DNA of 25,045 nucleotides, from the IMG/VR virus record IMGVR_UViG_3300042343_001366, positions 1 through 25,045 of that record, one strand, 5' to 3'. A program made the position numbers and the translations under genes. The stretch is from a virus. A model generated the notes under the pieces. The model did not search any database, was not told the DNA's origin, and saw only the letters and a list, made by a program, of their open reading frames with translations. Shown here one piece after another: positions 19,754 to 24,889 of this stretch (its first letter is position 1; each line of letters starts with the position of its first letter).

Positions 19754-19999
19754 TTAGCGAATTTCAAAATCCAATTTACGGACTTTTCGCTGTCTTCTTG
19801 CCTCTTGATAGGCAAGGTCTGATGATGAAAGAACATTTTTTTGTTCTTTCTGTGTAGAGTTTACCATAACCACTCTACTTAAGTCAACAGCAGATACACC
19901 ATCTCCCTTTACAGTCATCATATTTGAACAACCACAAGTTTGTGTTTTATTAGTGCTAGTTATTTCTCTATTGCAATCTTTGCATCTTACGATAATCAT
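19754..19999 (-). CDS. Hypothetical protein with zinc-ribbon-like start, 81 aa
   Basis: The N-terminus IIVRCKDCNREITSTN carries CxxC, and TQTCGCSN supplies a second CxC pair about 15 residues later, a plausible zinc ribbon (C6, C9, C22, C24). The C-terminal part is basic and helical (YQEARRQRKVRKLDFEIR). Zinc ribbons of this size often bind nucleic acid or transcription machinery. It starts 15 nt after the Dps-like gene and ends just before tRNA-Ser. Family not recognised. Confidence 0.65.
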   Translation of the reverse strand: MIIVRCKDCNREITSTNKTQTCGCSNMMTVKGDGVSAVDLSRVVMVNSTQKEQKNVLSSSDLAYQEARRQRKVRKLDFEIR

Positions 20000-20014
20000 A
20001 ATTCATAAATCCTG

Positions 20015-20449
20015 TCATTGCGTAAATGACCTTAACATCCAGATAAATTTGCCGTGTGCTTCATTTAAATCATCAACAAGGTTAATAGTTCCTTTTGACT
20101 TTTGAGTTTCTGCTTCTTCTGATACTTGAGTTAGAAGGTCAACAATCTTTTGGTGTCCTTCTAACAAGTCACGAACCATACCCATAGTATCTAGTCCACT
20201 ATTTGTTTCTGAGATATGGGATACTTCAGTAATTCTAGAAAGAGTAGGAACTGGTTTTACATTCAAGTATCTCATATGTTCAGTGATTCTGTCAATCTCA
20301 CCAAACATTGCTTCATATTGCTCTCCAAAGAGATCATGAAACTGTTTGAAATCATCTCCTACAACATTCCAGTGATATACCCAAGTCTTTTGAAACAGAA
20401 CAAAAAGACTTGCCTGAGTATCAGAAAGTAACTTATATAAGGTCTGCAT
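20015..20449 (-). CDS. dps: Dps-type ferritin-like protein
   Basis: The 144-aa product has the Dps fold signature: WVYHWNVVGDDFKQFHDLF and QYEAMFGEIDRITEHMR. The inter-subunit ferroxidase residues are all present at exact spacing: H26, H38, D53 and E57 (12, 15 and 4 residues apart, as in E. coli H51, H63, D78, E82). Dps dodecamers oxidise Fe(II) with hydrogen peroxide, store iron and often coat DNA. Length is near the 150-165 of the family, without the Lys-rich N-terminal DNA-binding tail, so DNA coating may be absent. AGAGTAAG lies before ATG. It could protect replicating phage DNA from light-driven Fenton chemistry. Confidence 0.88.
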   Translation of the reverse strand: MQTLYKLLSDTQASLFVLFQKTWVYHWNVVGDDFKQFHDLFGEQYEAMFGEIDRITEHMRYLNVKPVPTLSRITEVSHISETNSGLDTMGMVRDLLEGHQKIVDLLTQVSEEAETQKSKGTINLVDDLNEAHGKFIWMLRSFTQ

Positions 20450-20468
20450 CTTACTCTTTTTTAAGTAT

Positions 20469-21425
20469 TTAGATATTTAGTTCTTGTTTTGCTCTCCTAA
20501 TATATTCTTCTCTAATTTCTTCTCCGTATGATTTGTTTGAGTCTTCCCGTCTTTTACAACTACCAACTCCACAAAAACCACAGTTCTTTCCAATAATTAG
20601 ATAATCAAAAATTATTTTTTTATAAGTTTCAATTGGTGTCTTGTCATATAAGAATCTAATATCAATATCATTATACTGCAAAAGAGCAAGGATATTGATA
20701 ATAAAACTAATTCTGTTTGAAGAATGAGATAAAGAATTTAAATTACAAAACTCAGCGTATTGGTTTATGTCTGCTTTATATAAACTTTGAAGAACAGAAT
20801 ATACACTTCCAATCTTATGAGAAAGATCTGATGACTTAAAGATATCAGCAATATCTGTTACTTTTGATTTTGAGTTAATATCTGAGATTGAGTTTTTATC
20901 CCAAGGAAAATTCCAATCTTCCTGAATCATATAATCAAGCAATGTTCTAAGTTCTTTAGGATTTGGATTCGTCAAATAGTTATCTCTACCTTCTGGATAA
21001 TCAACCTTAAGATAGTATTGCTGGTTCTCCTCATCAATGGTTTGATATTCAAATACATCAATAGCACTTAACTCAAATCCACCTTCATCATATAAGTTCT
21101 CAAAGATATTGAGTTCTTTTACACCACAAGCACCAATCCAATCAGTAAAGTGGGTTTGGTATTTCTCTTGAAAGATACCATACTTTCCAGCGAAAGACTT
21201 TTTAGAGACTATATTACCAATATAGAAAACATCACAAACATCGATGAATTCATATTCATCAGACATATCTTCTGGTTGAATATGATGGCACTGATAAGGA
21301 AGACCTAATCCTTTGTAATAATATTTGTCACCTTTACTAACTCTACCATCTACATACTCTAATGTATCATTTACTTCTATGATATTTGATACATTGCCTT
21401 TGTTATCGTATACGTTGATTTCCAT
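20469..21425 (-). CDS. Hypothetical protein, 318 aa
   Basis: I do not recognise this protein. It is acidic and soluble, with a beta-rich N-terminal half (MEINVYDNKGNVSNIIEVND at the start, DVFYIGNIVSKKSF about 65-78), a helical middle, and a compact Cys cluster CGFCGVGSCKRRED near the C-terminus that could bind zinc. The KYGIFQEKYQTHFTDWIG and DWNFPWDKNSI segments look conserved in style. No signal peptide or membrane segment. It sits alone between tRNA-Val and the Dps-like gene with a weak ribosome-binding site. It is the largest unassigned gene of the window. Confidence 0.75.
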   Translation of the reverse strand: MEINVYDNKGNVSNIIEVNDTLEYVDGRVSKGDKYYYKGLGLPYQCHHIQPEDMSDEYEFIDVCDVFYIGNIVSKKSFAGKYGIFQEKYQTHFTDWIGACGVKELNIFENLYDEGGFELSAIDVFEYQTIDEENQQYYLKVDYPEGRDNYLTNPNPKELRTLLDYMIQEDWNFPWDKNSISDINSKSKVTDIADIFKSSDLSHKIGSVYSVLQSLYKADINQYAEFCNLNSLSHSSNRISFIINILALLQYNDIDIRFLYDKTPIETYKKIIFDYLIIGKNCGFCGVGSCKRREDSNKSYGEEIREEYIRRAKQELNI

Positions 21426-21441
21426 ATTACTATACCACTAA

Positions 21442-21513
21442 TGGGCGATGACGGATTCGAACCGCCGACCTACTCCGTGTAAAGGAGGCACTCTACCGCT
21501 GAGTTAATCGCCC
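21442..21513 (-). tRNA. tRNA-Val (UAC)
   Basis: 72 nt. Acceptor GGGCGAT/ATCGCCC; anticodon stem CCTCC/GGAGT with one mismatch at its base; loop TTTACAC with anticodon UAC; T-arm GGCGG-TTCGAAT-CCGTC. Confidence 0.9.
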
Positions 21514-21603
21514 GAAACAGGGGAGGCCATCCCCCTGACCTAGAAATATTCTAGGTTTTAGTTGGAAGGAGTGCTCTTGAGGTTATCGCAGGATCACTTC
21601 CAA
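21514..21603 (-). other. Structured spacer between tRNA-Asn and tRNA-Val
   Basis: No gene. Three hairpins: GGGGA/TCCCC (21520-21524/21530-21534), CCTAGAA/TTCTAGG (21539-21545/21549-21555, 3-nt loop) and a long-range GTTGGAAG/CTTCCAAC (21561-21568/21597-21604). The last includes the discriminator base of tRNA-Asn, so it could compete with tRNA end processing. Confidence 0.45.
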
Positions 21604-21676
21604 CTCCCCCACCTGGACTCGAACCAGGAACCCCAAAGTTAACAGCTTCGTGCTCTGCCAATTGAGCTATAAGGGA
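21604..21676 (-). tRNA. tRNA-Asn (GUU)
   Basis: 73 nt. Acceptor TCCCTTA/TGGGGGA with two G-U pairs, anticodon stem CGAAG/CTTTG, loop CTGTTAA with anticodon GUU, T-arm CCTGG-TTCGAGT-CCAGG. Confidence 0.92.
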
Positions 21677-21680
21677 ATGT

Positions 21681-21752
21681 ACCTCTGTCTAGGAATCGAA
21701 CCTAGTTTCCATGTGTGTTGTCCACCCGTCCTTACCAATAGACTACCAGAGG
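21681..21752 (-). tRNA. tRNA-like gene with Glu-type D-arm and abnormal anticodon loop
   Basis: Acceptor CCTCTG/CAGAGG (6 bp), D-arm GTCTATTGGTAAGGAC as in tRNA-Glu, and T-arm CTAGG-TTCGATT-CCTAG are normal. The anticodon arm is one nucleotide short. Its best fold, GGGTG-GACAACA-CACAT, has a G-A mismatch and an A where the universal U33 should be; the triplet at the anticodon position is CAA. Either a decayed tRNA or a tRNA-shaped RNA with another job. Confidence 0.5.
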
Positions 21753-21754
21753 AG

Positions 21755-21858
21755 GTGGTTTCCAATAGCCGTTCTTATCTCCCATAAGGAAGATGTAGGT
21801 ATCGAACCTACAAAGGACAGTCCCTAACGGAACTGCTGGGAATTCCACCCAGAACCAC
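21755..21858 (-). ncRNA. tRNA-like structured element with a perfect T-arm
   Basis: Contains a canonical T-arm GTAGG-TTCGATA-CCTAC (minus strand), preceded by an anticodon-arm-like hairpin CAGTT/GACTG with an 8-nt loop and a 5-bp hairpin CTGGG/CCCAG in the D-arm position. No 5' acceptor strand pairs with ATCTTCC. Instead the whole element is closed by GTGGTT/AACCAC (21853-21858/21755-21760). Not a functional tRNA as written. Confidence 0.35.
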
Positions 21859-21865
21859 ATTTTAA

Positions 21866-21879
21866 GAACCCGAAGGTTC
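21866..21879 (-). other. UUCG-tetraloop hairpin after tRNA-Gly
   Basis: GAACC-TTCG-GGTTC followed by TTAAAA on the minus strand, 2 nt beyond the tRNA-Gly 3' end. Either a weak terminator or a 3'-end processing/stability hairpin. Confidence 0.55.
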
Positions 21880-21881
21880 AG

Positions 21882-21953
21882 AGCGGAGTATCGGAATCGA
21901 ACCGACGACATCTAACTTGGAAGGATAGCGTTCTACCGCTGAACTAACTCCGC
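21882..21953 (-). tRNA. tRNA-Gly (UCC)
   Basis: 72 nt. Acceptor GCGGAGT/ACTCCGC, anticodon stem CTATC/GTTAG with one T-T mismatch, loop CTTCCAA with anticodon UCC, T-arm GTCGG-TTCGATT-CCGAT. Confidence 0.92.
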
Positions 21954-21963
21954 TTGTGAGACA

Positions 21964-21992
21964 ATCATAAACCTTTTGAGTTTGATTGTCAA
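21964..21992 (-). promoter_or_regulatory. Sigma70-type promoter inside the tRNA cluster (for tRNA-Gly onward)
   Basis: Minus strand TTGACA (21992-21987), a 17-nt spacer and TATGAT (21969-21964). The -35 starts directly after the tRNA-Leu 3' end. Nearly identical in both hexamers, flanks (GATTGTC) and spacing to the promoter at 22321-22349. Confidence 0.75.
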
Positions 21993-22077
21993 GTGCTCCA
22001 GAGAAGATTTGAACTTCCACGCTTTTTAAGGCGGCGGATTCTAAGTCCGCTGTGTCTACCGTTCCACCACTGAAGCA
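21993..22077 (-). tRNA. tRNA-Leu (UAG)
   Basis: 85 nt with a long variable arm. Acceptor TGCTTCA/TGGAGCA, anticodon stem GCGGA/TCCGC, loop CTTAGAA with anticodon UAG, T-arm TGGAA-GTTCAAA-TCTTC-type, slightly irregular. Confidence 0.9.
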
Positions 22078-22160
22078 TGATGGAGTAAGCGTAATATACC
22101 TCATAAGGATATAACAGAGGCTTACCCTCTATCACTTTTATATATGGAGATGAACTCCAA
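22078..22160 (-). other. Structured spacer between tRNA-Arg and tRNA-Leu
   Basis: No gene. GTAAGC/GCTTAC (22085-22090/22120-22125) encloses an imperfect inner hairpin, TATACC against GGATATA, forming a nested stem-loop. Confidence 0.4.
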
Positions 22161-22234
22161 CGACTCAGGAGGGACTTGAACCCCCGACCAACTGCTTAGA
22201 AGGCAGATGCTCTATCCAACTGAGCTACTGAGTC
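22161..22234 (-). tRNA. tRNA-Arg (UCU)
   Basis: 74 nt. Acceptor GACTCAG/CTGAGTC, anticodon stem (T)CTGC/GCAG(T), loop CTTCTAA with anticodon UCU, T-arm with GTTCAAG loop. UCU reads AGA, a codon favoured by AT-rich phage genes. Confidence 0.94.
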
Positions 22235-22320
22235 AAGAGACCTCCCTGTTTGTGCTTCTGTGAGAGGCATGGGAGGGGTAGGATTTACTTGAGGTTTGGA
22301 CCCTCAACACCCATGAGACA

Positions 22321-22349
22321 ATCATATCAGTTGAGGATTTGATTGTCAA
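22321..22349 (-). promoter_or_regulatory. Sigma70-type promoter inside the tRNA cluster (for tRNA-Arg onward)
   Basis: Minus strand TTGACA (22349-22344), a 17-nt spacer and TATGAT (22326-22321), immediately after the tRNA-Ile 3' end. Sister of the promoter at 21964-21992. The 22235-22320 stretch between it and tRNA-Arg holds no gene, only a CCTCCC/GGGAGG pairing. Confidence 0.75.
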
Positions 22350-22350
22350 G

Positions 22351-22424
22351 TGGGAAATCCAAGACTCGAACTTGGCACCTCACGATTATCAGTCGTGCGC
22401 TCTAACCAACTGAGCTAATCTCCC
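22351..22424 (-). tRNA. tRNA-Ile (GAU)
   Basis: 74 nt. Acceptor GGGAGAT/ATTTCCC, anticodon stem CACGA/TCGTG, loop CTGATAA with anticodon GAU, T-arm CCAAG-TTCGAGT-CTTGG. Together with the UAU species the phage covers all three Ile codons. Confidence 0.95.
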
Positions 22425-22596
22425 AGGTTGACCGTTTACCCGCAGCGGTCAAGGAAAAAATCTAAACCTCAAAGAGGAAAACATCGGAGCTATTTTACAA
22501 GATAATTCCCTAAATGCCGTGTGGTTGTGAATCTAAATCAATCCTTTTTGATAGGCGCCCCACTGCATCCTATCTCAAGTCTTGAACCACGGCAAG
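22425..22596 (-). ncRNA. Structured non-coding spacer between tRNA-Tyr and tRNA-Ile
   Basis: 172 nt without a gene. An outer stem pairs 22585-22594 with 22515-22526 (TGCCGTGGTT, 10 bp with a 2-nt bulge) around an inner GATAGG/CCTATC hairpin (22550-22555/22569-22574). A separate 7-bp hairpin TTGACCG/CGGTCAA lies just before the 5' end of tRNA-Ile. The nested design at the end of a tRNA transcript suggests a stable RNA or a processing element. Confidence 0.4.
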
Positions 22597-22678
22597 TGGG
22601 CAGGGAGGGATTTGAACCCCCGTAGGCAGAGCCAGCGGATTTACAGTCCGCCTCCATTAACCACTCGGACACCTACCC
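22597..22678 (-). tRNA. tRNA-Tyr (GUA)
   Basis: 82 nt with a long variable arm. Acceptor GGGTAGG/CCTGCCC, anticodon stem GCGGA/TCCGC, loop CTGTAAA with anticodon GUA, T-loop GTTCAAA-type. It starts 8 nt after the stop of the 135-aa gene, so it may be cut from the same transcript. Confidence 0.93.
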
Positions 22679-22686
22679 GATATATT

Positions 22687-23094
22687 CTATTTTACAGGTT
22701 CTTTAGGGCAATCGTCAACCCATGGAGCACATAGTCTCATTTCACCACCAAGTAATCTTTGAGCCTCTGAGCCATCTGGATCTTTCTCAATCAACCTGGG
22801 CAAAGGTACTCTAGGTGGTTCTGAGTCCTTTGTCAAGCGTTCATACTCTCTGATTGCTTTATCCACATCTCTCTCAACTCTTCTATCCACCACACCAGGG
22901 TCTTGGAGCAGGACATCGTTGATTATGGTGCCTGGGAACAGAGACCTCTGTACCTCGTCTAGAAGGTCCCAGAGCGCCTCCTGGGGCGCTCCTGTGCATT
23001 GGGAGAGGGTTGCTACGATACCACTGAGTATGACGCTTATAAGGATTATCTGCTTCTTATCTGGTTTCTTCTTTCCGAAGTTAAAATTAAACAT
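22687..23094 (-). CDS. Membrane-anchored protein next to the lysozyme
   Basis: The 135-aa product has a basic start (MFNFNFGKKKPDKKQ), one hydrophobic segment (IILISVILSGIVATLSQC, about 16-33) and a charged, Pro-rich periplasm-facing domain with DPGVVDRRVERDVDKAIREY. The LSQC at the end of the helix resembles a lipobox but has Gln at -1, so lipidation is doubtful. Position right after the lysozyme and this topology suggest a lysis accessory (spanin- or holin-like); that is inference. The ATG directly abuts the T-run of a terminator, and no normal Shine-Dalgarno precedes it. Confidence 0.7.
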   Translation of the reverse strand: MFNFNFGKKKPDKKQIILISVILSGIVATLSQCTGAPQEALWDLLDEVQRSLFPGTIINDVLLQDPGVVDRRVERDVDKAIREYERLTKDSEPPRVPLPRLIEKDPDGSEAQRLLGGEMRLCAPWVDDCPKEPVK

Positions 23095-23095
23095 A

Positions 23096-23125
23096 AAAAA
23101 AGAGGAGTAGCAACCGCTCTCCTCT
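23096..23125 (-). terminator. Intrinsic terminator after lysozyme, abutting the next start codon
   Basis: AGAGGAG (23125-23119) and CTCCTCT (23107-23101) form a 7-bp stem with an 11-nt loop, followed by a T run on the minus strand that merges into the next gene's ATG. The upstream arm is an SD-like sequence that the stem would mask. An AATAAATA late-promoter-like octamer (23132-23125) lies right at the stem's upstream edge. Confidence 0.72.
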
Positions 23126-23156
23126 ATTTATTATTCAGTTGTTATATTCTATTTTA

Positions 23157-23798
23157 TCAAACTTCTACCGTGATCAGTTTGGAAGCATAATCATGAGCAT
23201 ACGAAGTGCGAGCACCATGATGCCCCCAACCAATCCAACTATACGCATAGTCCATGTAACGATTGATAGACTTACCAGGAGTCTTCATCCTGTCCTCAAT
23301 TCGTTGCCATTGAACCTCAGTCGTTAGATAACGAAGTTGCGTATGAAGTGATGATGGAGAACCACCATACTTCTTAGCAAAATCACCCAATCCATAATAT
23401 CTGTTGGCAGATGTCCATTGAATCAGTCCGTAACCACGTCCGCAGTTACCCCAACTGGTTCTGCTACCACCTTCACAAATGTTAGGAACAAAAGTTGATT
23501 CCTGACGAATATTGCCCATGATGGTAGCAAGGGCGTTTCTGTCTTTAATACCACGTTCCTGGAAAAATGCCAGGGTAGCATTCTCATTTTCATTACACCC
23601 TTTACAAATTAACCTTGTCTCTTTAGGTTTTTCGGGAGCAACCTCTTTGGTCGCTGTCTTTGATGTAGGCTCCTCTTGAATAATAGCGAATGGTGGAGGA
23701 CCACTTACAGGGGGAGGAGGAAACACGCCAGGCAGTGTTGCCGTATTGGTTGTAACCGTTGCCACAAGAGGCAGGGCTACTGTAAAGAAATTTTGCAT
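23157..23798 (-). CDS. Phage tail-lysozyme-like cell-wall hydrolase
   Basis: The 213-aa protein has a hydrophobic N-terminus (about 3-20, signal or anchor), a Pro-rich linker (GVFPPPPVSGPPPF, 24-37), a TSKTATKEVAPEKPKE spacer and two cysteines (ICKGC). From about residue 70 it carries a Phage_lysozyme2-like domain: FFQERGIKDRNALATIMGNI, then RQES with E100 as likely catalytic acid, GYGLIQWTSANRYYGL, and the LHTQLRYLTTE helix. It should cleave peptidoglycan glycan strands. The N-terminus and linker suggest export to the periplasm for lysis or a tail role. SD CGGAG lies 5 nt before ATG. A long structured leader (23799-23930) precedes it. Confidence 0.85.
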   Translation of the reverse strand: MQNFFTVALPLVATVTTNTATLPGVFPPPPVSGPPPFAIIQEEPTSKTATKEVAPEKPKETRLICKGCNENENATLAFFQERGIKDRNALATIMGNIRQESTFVPNICEGGSRTSWGNCGRGYGLIQWTSANRYYGLGDFAKKYGGSPSSLHTQLRYLTTEVQWQRIEDRMKTPGKSINRYMDYAYSWIGWGHHGARTSYAHDYASKLITVEV

Positions 23799-23930
23799 TA
23801 ACTCCGATTGAACTCTACATCCTAATAGAGAAAGCGCACTTCCCCTTTCTCAAGGGGCAATCTCCTAGGCTCTAATTTCACACTCAATATCTCATAATGT
23901 GAAACCCACCTTTGAGGGGTGGGTTGTAAG
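23799..23930 (-). promoter_or_regulatory. Structured leader RNA of the lysozyme gene
   Basis: 132 nt without a gene, following a perfect sigma70 promoter. Minus-strand elements in order: hairpin AACCCACC/GGTGGGTT (23925-23918/23910-23903); TTTCACA/TGTGAAA (7 bp); CCCCTT-GAGA-AAGGGG; an overlapping alternative GAGAAAG/CTTTCTC; and CTCTA/TAGAG, sharing bases with the alternative. The last three cannot all form together, the hallmark of a switching leader. It matches no riboswitch class I know. Confidence 0.5.
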
Positions 23931-23931
23931 C

Positions 23932-23960
23932 ATTATAAGTTTTTATTTAGATTTTGTCAA
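23932..23960 (-). promoter_or_regulatory. Consensus sigma70 promoter for the lysozyme unit
   Basis: Minus strand TTGACA (23960-23955), a 17-nt spacer and TATAAT (23937-23932); perfect hexamers and spacing. The -35 overlaps the stop of the 57-aa gene. A CTAAATA late-like sequence lies in the spacer. Confidence 0.85.
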
Positions 23961-24130
23961 TCTTCAGGTTCTAAAGAGACAATTTCCAATTCATCATCTT
24001 CTGGTTCAATCCACTCATAGAACTCAGCAAGAATAGCACGAGCATCCATCTTAGAGATACTTTTATCTGCAGCACGGTCAAGAGACCATTCTCTTACATG
24101 TGCAACAATATCTTCAGTCTTTGTTGCCAT
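23957..24130 (-). CDS. Hypothetical acidic protein, 57 aa
   Basis: Start chosen at ATG 24130 (MATKTEDIVAHVREWSLDRA) because the perfect promoter at 24168-24196 lies inside the longer upstream reading frame. The product is helical and ends in a strongly acidic tail (WIEPEDDELEIVSLEPED). No motif recognised. It overlaps the GIY-YIG-like gene by 17 nt, yet has its own strong promoter, implying early, high expression. Confidence 0.7.
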   Translation of the reverse strand: MATKTEDIVAHVREWSLDRAADKSISKMDARAILAEFYEWIEPEDDELEIVSLEPED

Positions 24131-24557
24131 AATAGTCTTTTCGGAAGTATCTATTGAGGATGTTGCTATTATAGTACCTTGGGGTGCCGCTGTCAAGGGA
24201 TTCGGTGAGGACGTTATGGAAGAAGAGTTGTCGGGTCTCTTCAAAGTTTGTTTTGCCCTTTGTTTTATGTAATGATAAAATAATGCGCGTAAAATTCTCC
24301 CTACCATATTTGTCTACATCCTCTTTGAGTTCTGGACAGGATCCGTAATATGCTTTCCAATCAGACTCCGATTTAACTTTTCTAGATTTTCCTCTTGGTG
24401 TGCGGAAACTCCAGAAATACTTTCTACCAATATAGTCACGATTAGTTTGATTGCAATGAATATGATATACAAAGCCAAAATAATCTTGAATATCACTTGA
24501 ACCAAATACTTTTCCATTGTAGGTCCAAGGGTTTTCATAGTCAATATCTGTACTCAT
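24114..24557 (-). CDS. GIY-YIG-like endonuclease-type protein
   Basis: From ATG at 24557 the product is 147 aa. GFVYHIHCNQTNRDYIGRKY (28-47) fits the two GIY-YIG core strands as G-F-V-Y and Y-I-G, with the following Arg/Lys. YYGSCPELKEDVDKYG and a later FEETRQLFF, which provides the Glu position (107/108), continue the domain. Related proteins are common in T4-like phages as homing-endonuclease relatives. No separate DNA-binding domain is seen, so it may be a degenerate or stand-alone domain. It overlaps the 53-aa gene upstream by 17 nt and the 57-aa gene downstream by 17 nt. Confidence 0.6.
   Translation of the reverse strand: MSTDIDYENPWTYNGKVFGSSDIQDYFGFVYHIHCNQTNRDYIGRKYFWSFRTPRGKSRKVKSESDWKAYYGSCPELKEDVDKYGRENFTRIILSLHKTKGKTNFEETRQLFFHNVLTESLDSGTPRYYNSNILNRYFRKDYYGNKD
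24168..24196 (-). promoter_or_regulatory. Consensus sigma70 promoter for the 57-aa gene
   Basis: Minus strand TTGACA (24196-24191), a 17-nt spacer and TATAAT (24173-24168), all perfect. It lies within the 3' coding part of the GIY-YIG-like gene. Confidence 0.85.
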
Positions 24558-24702
24558 CAATTATATCAAGAACTTCGTTGAGATATTTATTGGCAAGTCC
24601 CCTCATATCCATATCGTGCCTAATGTGTTCTTTGTAAAGATTATTCTTTAATTTTAAAACACGAACCTTAAGTTCTTCTTTTGTTATTTGATTTTTTGGC
24701 AT
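24541..24702 (-). CDS. Hypothetical protein, 53 aa
   Basis: Reads MPKNQITKEELKVRVLKLKN then NLYKEHIRHDMDMRGLANKY and LNEVLDIIDEYRY: one long charged amphipathic helix pair, probably a small DNA- or protein-binding peptide. Its ATG follows immediately on the T-run of a terminator hairpin. The style (K/E-rich, helical) is that of small conserved phage ORFs; family not recognised. Confidence 0.65.
   Translation of the reverse strand: MPKNQITKEELKVRVLKLKNNLYKEHIRHDMDMRGLANKYLNEVLDIIDEYRY
24584..24591 (-). promoter_or_regulatory. Possible late promoter (AATAAATA)
   Basis: Minus-strand octamer one base off the T4 late consensus, 26 nt ahead of the GIY-YIG-like ATG, inside the 53-aa gene. The spacing matches the late promoter of the HNH gene. 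Confidence 0.35.
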
Positions 24703-24728
24703 AAAAAAAGGAGGCATAACCTCCTCTA
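24703..24728 (-). terminator. Intrinsic terminator abutting the 53-aa gene start
   Basis: On the minus strand AGGAGG and CCTCCT form a 6-bp GC-rich stem with a 5-nt loop, followed by a T run that runs into ATG at 24702. It ends the nrdB unit. Confidence 0.75.
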
Positions 24729-24739
24729 TCTATGAATGA

Positions 24740-24889
24740 TTAGTTGTCCATTCCCAACCATTCTTTGCAATAGTCATAATCACCGAACATAAACTCATCA
24801 CATTCCGCTGCTTCTTTATAAGCATTCATAATTTCTTGTTCGCACCATTCATCATAGTTTGAATCCTGAGAAAGTATTTTTGGTAACAT
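24740..24889 (-). CDS. Hypothetical protein, 49 aa, overlapping the nrdB end
   Basis: Reads MLPKILSQDSNYDEWCEQEI then MNAYKEAAECDEFMFGDYDY and CKEWLGMDN: acidic, aromatic and with three cysteines. It overlaps the last 38 nt of nrdB in another frame and stops just before the terminator at 24703. The uninterrupted, strongly acidic composition supports a real gene. The family is not recognised; coupling with nrdB would suggest a link to nucleotide reduction. Confidence 0.6.
   Translation of the reverse strand: MLPKILSQDSNYDEWCEQEIMNAYKEAAECDEFMFGDYDYCKEWLGMDN

Noticed and set aside
21862-22104. 80-aa minus-strand ORF
   Set aside because: Covers tRNA-Gly, a promoter and tRNA-Leu; the typical spurious ORF over tRNA genes.
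22235-22320. Possible further tRNA between tRNA-Arg and tRNA-Ile
   Set aside because: A 5-bp stem with a 7-nt loop looks T-arm-like, but the loop lacks the TTC core and no acceptor or anticodon stem can be built.
23799-23930. glnA/Downstream-peptide type glutamine riboswitch in the lysozyme leader
   Set aside because: These occur in cyanophages, but the conserved core I would expect is not present; only general hairpins are seen.
24131-24307. N-terminal extension of the 57-aa protein
   Set aside because: Overlaps the GIY-YIG-like gene and contains the consensus promoter at 24168-24196.
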